NCBI RefSeq assembly: GCF_002265265.1
Contig: NZ_NOIF01000031.1
Location: forward strand, 1 to 37,016
Direction: 5' to 3'
Source of the DNA: Photobacterium sanguinicancri
GTDB lineage: Bacteria; Pseudomonadota; Gammaproteobacteria; Enterobacterales; Vibrionaceae
DNA length: 37,016 bases
Program-made: the position numbers and the translations under genes
Notes under the pieces: model-generated
Database searches by the model: none
What the model was told of the DNA's origin: nothing
What the model saw: the letters and a program-made list of their open reading frames with translations, nothing else
In this document: positions 15,698 to 23,565 of the stretch, piece by piece
How positions within the stretch are numbered: position 1 is the first letter of the stretch
Layout of the letters: every line of letters begins with the position of its first letter

Positions 15698-16291
15698 ATG
15701 AAAAAAGGCCTAATCGCTGTATTAAGTTTAGCTATGTTGTTGGGTGGTTGTGCTCAGAAAGTTAGCTACGGTGACGCTCAAGAAGCGGAAACGACAACCA
15801 TTGAATTTGGTTCTACGGATCTACAGAAAATTGCAGTAGAAATGACAGATAGCATGCTTGCTTCTGGTTCTGTTGCTTACATTACGGCTAATGGCAAACG
15901 TCCGATCGTAGTGGTTGATAGTATTAAAAACAAAACCAGTGAGCACATTGATACAGAATCTGTAACTGATTCTATCAGCACGCGCCTATTAAATTCTGGT
16001 AAGTTCCGTTTTGTTGATATGACGCGTGTTGAAGCGGTTCGTAAACAACTTAACTTCCAAAATAACGATGAGCTAGTTAATCAAAGCACTGCTATTCAGT
16101 TCGGCCAAATGGTTGGCGCGCAATACATGCTTTACGGTAATCTAGCGAGCATCGTTAAGCAAAACGGTAGTGACAAAGACGTTTATTACAAAATGACAAT
16201 GCGCTTGATGGATCTTAAAACAGGTTTGATCGAGTGGGCGGACGAGACTGAAATCCGTAAGCAAGAAGCGAAGTCGCTATTTGGCATGTAA
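15698..16291 (+). CDS. lpoB: Penicillin-binding protein activator LpoB
   Basis: LpoB is an outer-membrane lipoprotein that reaches through the peptidoglycan to stimulate the synthase PBP1b. The signal MKKGLIAVLSLAMLLGGC is lipidated at C18 with Ala at +2. The globular domain follows, with PIVVVDSIKNKTSEHID, RLLNSGKFRFVD and GAQYMLYGNLASI matching the family. The mature N-terminus has only about 20-25 residues before the fold and no proline-rich tether, whereas E. coli LpoB has a Pro-rich linker of roughly 50 residues. I use ATG 15698 (197 residues), with AAAGG upstream, rather than the frame opening at 15674. A terminator ends the hinT-side transcript here. Confidence 0.92.
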   Translation: MKKGLIAVLSLAMLLGGCAQKVSYGDAQEAETTTIEFGSTDLQKIAVEMTDSMLASGSVAYITANGKRPIVVVDSIKNKTSEHIDTESVTDSISTRLLNSGKFRFVDMTRVEAVRKQLNFQNNDELVNQSTAIQFGQMVGAQYMLYGNLASIVKQNGSDKDVYYKMTMRLMDLKTGLIEWADETEIRKQEAKSLFGM

Positions 16292-16315
16292 TACCAATTA
16301 GTCACTGATTCAACA

Positions 16316-16352
16316 AATAACGCCAATGAATGCTCGTTGGCGTTATTTTTTT
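16316..16352 (+). terminator. Rho-independent terminator after lpoB
   Basis: A perfect 11-bp stem (AATAACGCCAA/TTGGCGTTATT) with a 10-nt loop is followed by T residues to 16352. It separates the lpoB transcript from tetR, whose putative operator starts 9 bp later. Confidence 0.93.
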
Positions 16353-16360
16353 GCCAAAAA

Positions 16361-16374
16361 AGTACGATCGTGCT
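16361..16374. promoter_or_regulatory. Putative TetR operator, copy 1 (upstream of tetR)
   Basis: AGTACGATCGTGCT is a near-perfect palindrome, off by one symmetric pair. It recurs with three changes upstream of the neighbouring hydrolase gene at 17080-17093, and both copies sit in the same AAAAAG...CTA context. It lies 43 bp before the tetR start, where an autoregulatory operator is expected. Confidence 0.6.
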
Positions 16375-16417
16375 AAAAATGGTGTCAGGCATTAAAGAGG
16401 CAGCACTCGTACCGATA

Positions 16418-17014
16418 ATGAGCAAAAAGAAAGCAACACGAGAACATATTCTAGCCACAGCTTTTGAGGCAGCTAGTACTACAGGGTTAGACAGCTTGAC
16501 CATAGGGAAGCTGGCGACGGATGTGGGTATGTCTAAAAGCGGTTTATTTTCTCATTTTCAGTCGAAAGAAAACCTGCAGGTGGCTGTGATTGAGTATACC
16601 GGCACCTTGTTCGTTGAGCGTGTTATCCAGCCTGCACGAATAGCGCAGACGGAGAATGTTGAGCACAAGCTACGTCTATTGTTTAAACATTGGCTTGCTT
16701 GGAATCGTTCATTCCAAGGTAGTTGTATGTTTATCGATGCATGGAAAGATAAAGCTGGTGAGGCTGATTGCGCTTTACAGGCTGCTTTACAAGGAATGAC
16801 GCGTCGTTGGTTGGATTATTTGGTACACCAACTAGAGAAAGGGAAAGCGAGTGGAGAGTTTTGTGCAAGTATTGATAGCTGGCAAGAAGTTTACCGTTTA
16901 TATGGTATCTATTTGAGTAGCCACTTATTTCAATCATTAGCATTAGAAACCGATGATCATCAGCGTTTTTGGACTGGGATCGACAGTTTATTTAACGAGT
17001 GGCGACAGCCATAA
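16418..17014 (+). CDS. TetR/AcrR-family transcriptional regulator
   Basis: The N-terminal DNA-binding domain is typical: ILATAFEAASTTGLDSLTIG then the helix-turn-helix at about residues 28-47 (IGKLATDVGMSKSGLFSHF). The C-terminal ligand-binding half is less conserved, as usual. The frame opens at 16337, inside the lpoB terminator, so the start must be later. ATG 16379 abuts the putative operator, and ATG 16418 starts directly at the conserved domain (198 residues). I prefer 16418, though its ribosome binding site is poor. It probably represses itself and the downstream hydrolase gene, because both are preceded by the same palindrome. The inducer is unknown. Confidence 0.88.
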   Translation: MSKKKATREHILATAFEAASTTGLDSLTIGKLATDVGMSKSGLFSHFQSKENLQVAVIEYTGTLFVERVIQPARIAQTENVEHKLRLLFKHWLAWNRSFQGSCMFIDAWKDKAGEADCALQAALQGMTRRWLDYLVHQLEKGKASGEFCASIDSWQEVYRLYGIYLSSHLFQSLALETDDHQRFWTGIDSLFNEWRQP

Positions 17015-17079
17015 CTATCAGGGTATAAATTGCAGCACAGTGATGTTATGCGTTTATGCCTTAAATTTTAATAATAAAA

Positions 17080-17093
17080 AGCACGGTCGTTCT
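17080..17093. promoter_or_regulatory. Putative TetR operator, copy 2 (upstream of the hydrolase)
   Basis: AGCACGGTCGTTCT shares 11 of 14 positions with the palindrome upstream of tetR, including the ACG...TCGT core and the flanking AAAAAG and CTA. It lies 46 bp before the hydrolase start, nearly the same distance as copy 1 from tetR. Confidence 0.58.
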
Positions 17094-17139
17094 ATTTTTG
17101 GTTTCAATATAACGTCGAGGCTTGATGGAGAAGGTTAGG

Positions 17140-17988
17140 ATGAGTAGCAAAATTTACTTTAAGCAAACTGGTGGCGTGAATTTACGCCGTGGGTTCATTA
17201 ATGTTGCATCACGTTTGCATCATCGTATTGCTCCTGCACATGCAAAGCAATTTGCCAAAAAGCTATTGCTGACGCCTGTGCGGTCTAAAAAAGTCATCAT
17301 TGAACCAGAAGGGCTTGTGCGCCAGTCGATTGAGACATCAGAGGGTAAGATCATGACTTACCGCTTAGGAAGTGGTCCTACGTGGGTGCTAGGCCATGGT
17401 TGGTCTGGCTCATCCAGTCAATTTTTCCCATTGATGGAATATATTGCGCAGGCTGGCTATACCGCATTGGCATTTGATAACCCGGCTCATGGTGAGAGTG
17501 AAGGTCAGTTTGGGCATTTGCCTGGGTTTGTCGCTGCTTTAGATGGTGTTTTAGAACAGCAAGATGCCATTGCTGGAATTGTTGCGCATAGTATGGGAGG
17601 CGCAATGGTACTTGAGAGTCGACACCTATGCTTAGAGAGTAAACCTGTGTTATTGGTTGCCCCTGTACTCAATTATGCTGAAAATCTTATGACAACGGTT
17701 GAGCGATCAGGCTTTTCAATGAAGCTTTTCCAAGAAGTGATTGATGAAATTGCGGTGAGTTATCAATACGAACTTGAAAGTATTAATCCATTGCAGCGTC
17801 TTCAGCTGACGAAAGCTCGCACGGTTATTGTGCATGATAAAGCTGATAAATTTGCATCCTTCTCAGAATCCGAGCTGGCAGGAGAATTGTCTCATGTTAC
17901 CTTGATTGCAACTGAAGGGTTAGGGCATGGTCGAATCCTAAAAAGTGAGCAATTACGTCAAGGTTTTGATTTATTAGCGCGTGCTTAA
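17140..17988 (+). CDS. Alpha/beta hydrolase
   Basis: A 282-residue serine hydrolase of unknown substrate. The catalytic triad is readable: S151 in the nucleophile elbow AHSMGG, an acid at D233 or D236 (VHDKADKF), and H263 (GLGHGRIL). The oxyanion-hole region WVLGHGWSGSSSQFFP and the strand TALAFDNPAHGESEG are typical of the fold. There is no signal peptide, so it is cytoplasmic. The frame opens at TTG 17122, but ATG 17140 has GGAG and AAGG just upstream. It follows tetR after 125 bp containing the second putative operator and precedes thiK by 46 bp, so thiK may be co-transcribed. Substrates could be esters or lactones, but this is not determined. Confidence 0.85.
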   Translation: MSSKIYFKQTGGVNLRRGFINVASRLHHRIAPAHAKQFAKKLLLTPVRSKKVIIEPEGLVRQSIETSEGKIMTYRLGSGPTWVLGHGWSGSSSQFFPLMEYIAQAGYTALAFDNPAHGESEGQFGHLPGFVAALDGVLEQQDAIAGIVAHSMGGAMVLESRHLCLESKPVLLVAPVLNYAENLMTTVERSGFSMKLFQEVIDEIAVSYQYELESINPLQRLQLTKARTVIVHDKADKFASFSESELAGELSHVTLIATEGLGHGRILKSEQLRQGFDLLARA

Positions 17989-18034
17989 AGCCGTGGTTTA
18001 GTGGGTATAAATTTAAATAGGCAGAATTAAGAAA

Positions 18035-18874
18035 ATGGCAACAAAGGTAGATACATTGGTTTTTAATACGGCGATAAAAACCATGATTGAACATCAGATT
18101 GGTCAGCCTATTATTAATGCAGCCCCTTTGCTGGGGGGGCTAAGTAATCGTTGTTGGCGAGTCGACTTTGATTCATTTTCTGCCGTATGGCGGCCTGTTG
18201 CTAAGGCATCTGATGCGTTTGCTGTTTCGCGCTTGCATGAGTCTCAAGTACTTCTTCAACTACAGGAAAAGCCATTTTCACCCAATGTATTATTACTTGT
18301 CGATGATGGCTTACTTGTTGAGTGGCTCGCTGGCGAGGTGCATCACACCCCATGTGATCTTGATACGATGATGTCTCTTCAAGCACGTATTCATCAATGC
18401 GTAGCGCCTGTTCACACTTTAGACGTACACGAAAAAGCGGCTTTGTACTGGCGCGCAATATTGCCTGATGACAAGCATGCTGAGCTTGAGTCGGTTTTTA
18501 ATCGCTTTCAGCAAACCGCGCAGCCTTATGCCTTTCCGCTGACTTGCTGTCACTTTGATTTAGGTTATTACAACGTTATTCGTTGTGAAGACCAGACGGA
18601 TGCAGTAATTGATTGGGAGTATTCGGCAGCAGGTGACCCCGCGTTGGATCTGGCGATGACAATTCAAGCCAATGATTATGAGCGTGAAGCCGCGGTGAAT
18701 GCATATTGTCGAGCACGTAATGAGCACAACATTGAGTGTTGGCAAAATGCTGTAATTGCGTGGCAACCTTGGTGCGATTATCTTGCAATGCTATGGTATT
18801 TTGCCGGAGCGCAAGTTTGGCAAGATCAGAATTATCGTGATCAAGGTAAGCGTCTATTAAATCAATTGCTTTGA
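18035..18874 (+). CDS. thiK: Thiamine kinase-like phosphotransferase (ThiK)
   Basis: ThiK phosphorylates thiamine to thiamine monophosphate in salvage. The protein (279 residues, 274 in E. coli) has the aminoglycoside/choline kinase fold: a glycine-rich start (LLGGLSNRCWRV), the catalytic loop CHFDLGYYN with D175 and N180, and the metal-binding motif VIDWEYSAAGDPALDLA with D193. The family alone would allow other small-molecule kinases. The call to ThiK rests on position between lpoB and ycfP and on resemblance to the E. coli IDWEYAGDGDIALELA segment. There is no clear ribosome binding site. TetR and a hydrolase sit between lpoB and thiK here, unlike in E. coli. Confidence 0.8.
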   Translation: MATKVDTLVFNTAIKTMIEHQIGQPIINAAPLLGGLSNRCWRVDFDSFSAVWRPVAKASDAFAVSRLHESQVLLQLQEKPFSPNVLLLVDDGLLVEWLAGEVHHTPCDLDTMMSLQARIHQCVAPVHTLDVHEKAALYWRAILPDDKHAELESVFNRFQQTAQPYAFPLTCCHFDLGYYNVIRCEDQTDAVIDWEYSAAGDPALDLAMTIQANDYEREAAVNAYCRARNEHNIECWQNAVIAWQPWCDYLAMLWYFAGAQVWQDQNYRDQGKRLLNQLL

Positions 18875-19011
18875 TTGAAATATAAGCAATCTAGCTCAGT
18901 GGAATTACAAGGAATGTAATTTCAACTCGTGGTAACGGTCTATATTGATCGTTAAAGGCATTACATTCGTATTAATTTAGTGTCACAAACATAGACTGAC
19001 TCCAAGGATTA

Positions 19012-19932
19012 GTGAGGTTAGTATTGAAATTGCTTTTATCATCATTGTTTCATAATACAGATACTGCTAAATCTTGGCGGTATACCTTCTGCTGTTCTTA
19101 CCTGCTACGAGCAAGTGTGATTCTCGCTGTCCTTTTTACAACAGGGTGCGTGCTTCGTCTTGGTTACAATACGCTTAATTTCTGGATCCCATATTATGTT
19201 TCGGATTATGTCAGCTTAAACTCTGCGCAAGAACGCGCGTTTGAAACTAATCTTGATTTGGCACTTGAACAACATCGCGCAAAAGAGCTTCCTAAGATCC
19301 ACCGTTTAATTTCAGAACTTCAAGCGGATCTTGAAAAACCACTGACTTTCCAGCAGATAAAAAGCTATCACTTCAAATTTACAGCGGTGGGGCAAGAATC
19401 GGCGACTATTTTTATTCCGACATTTTCAGCTATGTTGAGATCGCTTAATGCTTCCCAGCGAAACCAATTTAATAAAAAAATTGAAGATGATATAGAGAAA
19501 GTACGGCAAGAGCGTGTGAAGCTCACGACTGAACAAAAAATAAAAAAGCGAAGTTTGGATCTTCAAGCAAAAGCGAAAGATTGGTTAGGCTCGCTAACCA
19601 CTAAGCAAAGAGGGCTACTAACAGAGCTTGCAGGCTATCAAGTCGAGATGGAGCCCACATTCTTTTCTGTCAGACAGCATTTTTTAACAGATTGGAAAGC
19701 CTTGATGTCTCAACAGCGTTCAACGCAATTTCAACAGCAACTCAAGATAACGGTTCACCAGCTTTTGGCCTTTGAAAACCCTAAAGTAGAAAAAGAACTC
19801 ATTTTCTATTTGAATCGCCGTTTTGATGTTATGCGCCGACTTAATCATAGCCTGAGCGATAACCAGCGTGAACACTTACAGGGGTTGTTGACTGATCTGC
19901 GTAAGGATATGGCAAAGCTTATTCATGAATAG
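19012..19932 (+). CDS. DUF6279-type lipoprotein
   Basis: This roughly 306-residue protein has a hydrophobic segment and lipobox (ILAVLFTTGC) followed by Val-Leu, predicting an outer-membrane lipoprotein. The mature part is mainly helical and rich in charged residues and Gln, with LGYNTLNFWIPYYVSDYVSL just after the cysteine, a pattern I associate with DUF6279. The start is unclear: GTG 19012 has AAGGA only 3 nt upstream, whereas TTG 19024 has GTGAGG 6 nt upstream. Either leaves an unusually long region of more than 30 residues before the hydrophobic stretch. No function is known. In E. coli nagZ sits between thiK and ycfP. Confidence 0.7.
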   Translation: MRLVLKLLLSSLFHNTDTAKSWRYTFCCSYLLRASVILAVLFTTGCVLRLGYNTLNFWIPYYVSDYVSLNSAQERAFETNLDLALEQHRAKELPKIHRLISELQADLEKPLTFQQIKSYHFKFTAVGQESATIFIPTFSAMLRSLNASQRNQFNKKIEDDIEKVRQERVKLTTEQKIKKRSLDLQAKAKDWLGSLTTKQRGLLTELAGYQVEMEPTFFSVRQHFLTDWKALMSQQRSTQFQQQLKITVHQLLAFENPKVEKELIFYLNRRFDVMRRLNHSLSDNQREHLQGLLTDLRKDMAKLIHE

Positions 19933-20196
19933 CCCTGAGAAAATAACCTATGCTATTGGTCAAAACGTTTAAATATTAAGATATGCTTTGCCGCCTTTTC
20001 ATCGCAACAACGCCTGTTTTGGGGTAGCGAAAAGCATATGAGGTAGTGTTAACCTTACTAATATGATGGCTTGCGGAGGGGCAAAGAACTGTGGAGTATT
20101 CCTCGGTTTTGCATACAAATTCCGACAATAGACTTTTAAACCTCAAGAAACGTGTTAGATTAATTTTGCAAGATATATAAACCGAGGGAGAAAAGG
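19933..20196. other. Spacer upstream of ycfP with a 9-bp inverted repeat
   Basis: No gene is visible in these 264 bp. A perfect inverted repeat, ATATGCTTT (19981-19989) and AAAGCATAT (20031-20039), closes a 41-nt interior that can pair further (CTTTT..CGC with GCGAAAAG). This could be a structured leader or a small RNA. It does not match a riboswitch class I recognise. Confidence 0.4.
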
Positions 20197-20739
20197 ATGA
20201 TCATTTATCTGCATGGCTTTGATTCAACAAGCCCAGGTAACCACGAAAAGGTTTTACAACTACAGTTTATCGATCCCGATGTACGGTTTGTTAACTACAG
20301 TACGCGCCATCCTAAACACGATATGCAGCACCTACTAAAAGAAGTGCACAAACTGATTGAAGAATCGAGCGATAAAAACCCTGTTATTTGTGGGGTTGGT
20401 TTGGGTGGGTTCTGGTCTGAGAGGATTGGTTTTTTATGCGGTATTAAACAGGTCATTTTTAACCCGAATTTACATCCTGAAGTTAACATGGAAGGAAGAA
20501 TTGACCGACCTGAAGAGTATTTAGACATAGCAACTAAATGTGTTTCCGAATTTAGAGAAAAAAATGCAGGGAATTGTTTATGCATACTTTCAACTCAAGA
20601 CGAAATATTAGATAATCGTCACACAAGTGATGCTCTAGGTGATTACTACAAAATCATCTGGGATGAGAAACAAACTCATAAATTCCAAAAATTATCTCAG
20701 CATCTACAAACTATAAAAGCGTTTAAAGAAACAATCTAA
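20197..20739 (+). CDS. ycfP: YcfP family protein (UPF0227)
   Basis: The 180-residue protein matches E. coli YcfP closely from memory, with the same length, the start [10 protein letters not shown], and [36 protein letters not shown] and WDEKQTHKF. The fold is alpha/beta hydrolase-like, but the nucleophile elbow reads GVGLGG with Gly where Ser is expected, so classical serine hydrolysis is unlikely. A strong ribosome binding site (GAGGGAGAAAAGG) precedes the ATG. As in enterics it sits upstream of ndh, but a hairpin at 20755-20781 separates them. Function is unknown. Confidence 0.93.
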   Translation: MIIYLHGFDSTSPGNHEKVLQLQFIDPDVRFVNYSTRHPKHDMQHLLKEVHKLIEESSDKNPVICGVGLGGFWSERIGFLCGIKQVIFNPNLHPEVNMEGRIDRPEEYLDIATKCVSEFREKNAGNCLCILSTQDEILDNRHTSDALGDYYKIIWDEKQTHKFQKLSQHLQTIKAFKETI

Positions 20740-20754
20740 GCCTCCTACGCCTTT

Positions 20755-20781
20755 GAAGGACTGATTATAAATCGGTCCTTC
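20755..20781 (+). terminator. Probable terminator hairpin after ycfP
   Basis: An 11-bp stem with one G-T pair (GAAGGACTGAT/ATCGGTCCTTC) and a TATAA loop starts 15 bp after the ycfP stop. The tail is CTATCTATTTG, a weak T-run, so termination may be partial. Confidence 0.65.
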
Positions 20782-20907
20782 TATCTATTTGCCCTCTGAA
20801 ATCGTGAGGTTTCATGGTCAGTTTGTCTTAGTGTTTACTGTTGTCAGCCACAGAACTAAGTCGAGCTATTCAAGACAAGAATTCGATAAATCAAAGAGGA
20901 AGTAATC

Positions 20908-22197
20908 GTGACGCGAATTATCGTTGTTGGCGGTGGTGCCGGTGGGCTTGAGCTTGCTACAAAACTAGGTCGTACATTAGGTCGCAAAGGTCGTGCAGAA
21001 GTCACGCTTGTTGATCGTAAAGCAAGTCATTTATGGAAGCCTCTTCTACACGAAGTAGCAACAGGTTCGATGGACGCAGGTGTGGATGCATTAAGCTATC
21101 GCGCCCATGCTAAAAATCATCACTTCGATTTCCAAATGGGTAGTTTGCAAGAAATTAATCGTGAAGCTAAAACGATTACGCTATCTGAATTACACAATAA
21201 ACAAGGTGAATTGTTAATGCCTGAGCGTGAGCTTGCGTATGACATCCTTGTTATGGCGATCGGCTCAACGTCTAACGATTTCAACACTCAAGGTGTACGT
21301 GATAACTGTATTTTCCTTGATAGCCCAGAGCAAGCACACCGTTTCCGTACAGAAATGAACGATCAGTTCTTGAAGCTTCACGCTAATAAAGAGCAGAAAA
21401 CCGTTGATATCGCAATTGTTGGTGCAGGTGCGACGGGTGTAGAACTTTCTGCTGAGCTACACAATGCTGTGAAAGAGCTGCAAAACTATGGTTTTGGTGG
21501 TCTAGACAGCTCACGCTTAAACGTGAATTTGGTTGAAGCGGGTGAGCGTATTCTTCCTGCTTTACCGCCACGTATTTCATCAGCAGCGCACAGTGAGCTA
21601 ACCAAGCTTGGTGTGAATGTTCGCACTGCTACAATGGTAACGAAAGCCGATGAGTCTGGTCTAACAACGAAAGACGGTGAACACATTCCTGCACAAATTA
21701 TGGTTTGGGCTGCTGGTATTAAAGCGCCTGATTTCATGAAAGACATCGCAGGTCTTGAAACTAACCGCATTAACCAACTAGTTGTTAAACCAACACTGCA
21801 AACTACGCGTGATGATGACATTTACGCGATTGGTGATTTAGCGTCTTGTGTTCAAGCGGATGGTAGTTTTGTACCACCTCGAGCACAAGCGGCACACCAA
21901 ATGGCAAGTCGTTGTTTTTCTAACATTGTTGCGAAAATCACTGACCGTGAGCAAAAACCATACGTATACAGTGATCATGGCTCACTTGTTTCTTTAAGCC
22001 GTTTCTCGACGGTAGGTAGCCTGATGGGTAACCTAACGAAAGGCTCGATGATGGTTGAAGGTCGTATTGCACGTGTTGTGTATATTTCACTATACCGCAT
22101 GCATCAGGTTGCTTTGCATGGTGTGATTAAGACGGGGTTGATGATGCTGGTAGGGCGAATTAACCGCGTACTTCGTCCGAACCTGAAACTTCACTAA
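20908..22197 (+). CDS. ndh: NADH:quinone oxidoreductase, type II (NDH-2)
   Basis: NDH-2 is a single-subunit, non-proton-pumping flavoenzyme that passes electrons from NADH to quinone at the inner face of the membrane. Two dinucleotide folds are visible: FAD binding at residues 6-13 (VVGGGAGG) and NADH binding at about 170-176 (IVGAGATG). The second FAD motif is YAIGDLASC in the C-terminal third. The C-terminal region (about 375-429) is amphipathic and would anchor it to the membrane. The start is GTG with AGAGGAAG upstream. I see no FNR box matching TTGAT-N4-ATCAA in the 168-bp spacer, although E. coli ndh is FNR-repressed. A strong terminator follows. Confidence 0.95.
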   Translation: MTRIIVVGGGAGGLELATKLGRTLGRKGRAEVTLVDRKASHLWKPLLHEVATGSMDAGVDALSYRAHAKNHHFDFQMGSLQEINREAKTITLSELHNKQGELLMPERELAYDILVMAIGSTSNDFNTQGVRDNCIFLDSPEQAHRFRTEMNDQFLKLHANKEQKTVDIAIVGAGATGVELSAELHNAVKELQNYGFGGLDSSRLNVNLVEAGERILPALPPRISSAAHSELTKLGVNVRTATMVTKADESGLTTKDGEHIPAQIMVWAAGIKAPDFMKDIAGLETNRINQLVVKPTLQTTRDDDIYAIGDLASCVQADGSFVPPRAQAAHQMASRCFSNIVAKITDREQKPYVYSDHGSLVSLSRFSTVGSLMGNLTKGSMMVEGRIARVVYISLYRMHQVALHGVIKTGLMMLVGRINRVLRPNLKLH

Positions 22198-22221
22198 GTT
22201 AGCCTGAATAAACCAGATAAT

Positions 22222-22255
22222 AAAAAACCGCCAATGTGATAATGGCGGTTTTTTT
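22222..22255. terminator. Bidirectional terminator between ndh and the FKBP gene
   Basis: AAAAAACCGCCA pairs with TGGCGGTTTTTT around a 9- to 10-nt loop, between convergent genes. The flanks give T-runs on both strands. Confidence 0.92.
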
Positions 22256-22285
22256 ACGTCTGCGTGTTAGGGCATTGTTAAGCGA

Positions 22286-22759
22286 TTAGTTGATTTTGAT
22301 GAGCTCAACATCAAAAATCAGCACTGAACCAGGTGGAATGCTACCAATTGCACGGTTGCCATAAGCAAGATTAGCAGGAATAAAGAAGCGGGTTTTCTCG
22401 CCCTCTACCATTAGCTGTACACCTTCAGTCCAACCTGCGATTACTTGGTTTAGACCAAAATCAATTGGTTGACCGCGATCTACTGAACTATCGAATACAG
22501 AACCATCTAATAAAGTACCATGGTAGTGCACAGTCACTTTATCTGATGCTTTTGGATGAGCGCTGCCAGTGCCTGCTTGAAGCACTTGGTATTGCAGACC
22601 TGAAGCTGTGACATTCACACCCTCATTTTGTTTGTTCTCAGCCAGAAAGGTTTCACCTGCTTGGATATTTTCAGTAGCTGCTTTTTTGTTGCTTTGAGAG
22701 CGATACATGAAAAAAATCACGAAGCCAATAATGGCAATGGTTACGATAATCTTGAACAC
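22286..22759 (-). CDS. Membrane-anchored FKBP-type peptidyl-prolyl isomerase
   Basis: The 157-residue protein begins with a single hydrophobic helix (about residues 3-19, IIVTIAIIGFVIFFMYR) with no cleavage site or lipobox, so it is probably an N-terminal anchor with the domain in the periplasm. The FKBP domain spans about 66-157, with VTVHYHGTLLDGSVFDSS, VIAGWTEGVQLM and IPANLAYG carrying the usual active-site aromatics. The start is GTG, with AAAGGAC upstream. It resembles the FklB/FkpA group in its domain, but I do not assign a symbol. It is probably transcribed alone. Confidence 0.88.
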   Translation of the reverse strand: MFKIIVTIAIIGFVIFFMYRSQSNKKAATENIQAGETFLAENKQNEGVNVTASGLQYQVLQAGTGSAHPKASDKVTVHYHGTLLDGSVFDSSVDRGQPIDFGLNQVIAGWTEGVQLMVEGEKTRFFIPANLAYGNRAIGSIPPGSVLIFDVELIKIN

Positions 22760-22810
22760 AGGCTGTCCTTTAAGTGTTTGAGTTGAAATTATAATACGTG
22801 GTTTAAGTTA

Positions 22811-22972
22811 TACCAATCCCATCAATTATCCAAACATTCTTGCTGGTTTAAATGACTAAGAATTGCGTTATAGATTTTTCAGGTAGAACAAATAGCTAGC
22901 TGCAATCAATGCCGAGTTCTCAGTGATTTTCCTGCACAATATCCTGCGTAGTTAATCAAGATAATTGGCAGC
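22811..22972. repeat. Candidate non-coding repeat (MITE-like) between the FKBP and GNAT genes
   Basis: This AT-rich segment has ends that begin TATACCAAT and finish ATTGGCA. An 8-bp perfect inverted repeat lies inside them: CAATTATC (22823-22830) and GATAATTG (22960-22967). No open frame runs through it. The architecture is that of a miniature inverted-repeat element, but target-site duplications are not obvious and no second full copy occurs in this window. Confidence 0.3.
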
Positions 22973-22973
22973 T

Positions 22974-23543
22974 TTAGAAAGCTTCATCCAACAGCTTTGT
23001 ATCACTCGGAATGATGGAATAAAGGTTGGCATCAATGGGATCACCATACATCATTATTTTGTTACGCAGTAAGCCTTCAAATTTTGCACCAAAAGTTAAC
23101 GCGGTACGTTGGCTCGCAATGTTATCGGGGTGGGTGACAATATCAAGACGGGTTAATCCGAGCGTAATGAAGGCTAAGCGGCAGATGACATACAGCGCTT
23201 CAGAGGCAATGCCTTTTCGGTGATGGCTTGAACGGATCCAATAACCGACATTTGCCGAATTGGAGTTAGCCAATACATCGTAGAGTGAAATACTGCCGAC
23301 AAAAGTGTCACTACATCGGTCAAAAATTGCGAGCTCATAGCACACATCCGAGCGCCAATTTACTCGACTAGTAATAATCCACTCATTTGCATCGTGCTGA
23401 TTGTAGCTATCACCACACCATTCTAACCAAGGCGTTAGTTCTGGTAACGATTCATGCACCGCTTCTAAGTGAGGAAGCAAATCGACACTTTTATAAGGGC
23501 GTAGAGTAAGACGTGGAGTGTTGTAGATATAGTCTAAATTCAT
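22974..23543 (-). CDS. GNAT-family N-acetyltransferase (RimJ/RimL-like)
   Basis: A 189-residue acetyltransferase. The N-terminal TPRLTLRPYKSVDLLPHLEAV, the middle NVGYWIRSSHHRKGIASEAL with the acetyl-CoA pyrophosphate loop (HRKGIAS), and the C-terminal HPDNIASQRTALTFGAKFEG follow the RimJ/RimL pattern. These enzymes acetylate ribosomal proteins, other protein N-termini or small molecules. The substrate here is unknown. There is no clear ribosome binding site. A terminator separates it from csiV upstream. Confidence 0.85.
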   Translation of the reverse strand: MNLDYIYNTPRLTLRPYKSVDLLPHLEAVHESLPELTPWLEWCGDSYNQHDANEWIITSRVNWRSDVCYELAIFDRCSDTFVGSISLYDVLANSNSANVGYWIRSSHHRKGIASEALYVICRLAFITLGLTRLDIVTHPDNIASQRTALTFGAKFEGLLRNKIMMYGDPIDANLYSIIPSDTKLLDEAF

Positions 23544-23565
23544 TGGTATTTAATACGTTTGAATA

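Noticed and set aside
17041-17061. Fragment resembling a Vibrio integron attC site (GTTATGCG)
   Set aside because: No matching partner arm, no cassette structure and no integrase nearby.
18901-18923. Palindrome GGAATTACA/TGTAATTTC between thiK and the DUF6279 gene
   Set aside because: AT-rich and imperfect; could be an operator, but nothing identifies a regulator or ties it to a promoter.
19933-20196. Riboswitch upstream of ycfP
   Set aside because: Pairing is present, but I see no conserved core of the TPP, cobalamin, FMN, glycine, lysine, SAM or preQ1 classes.
20878-20907. FNR box upstream of ndh
   Set aside because: Only one half-site (ATCAA) fits; the other half does not match TTGAT.
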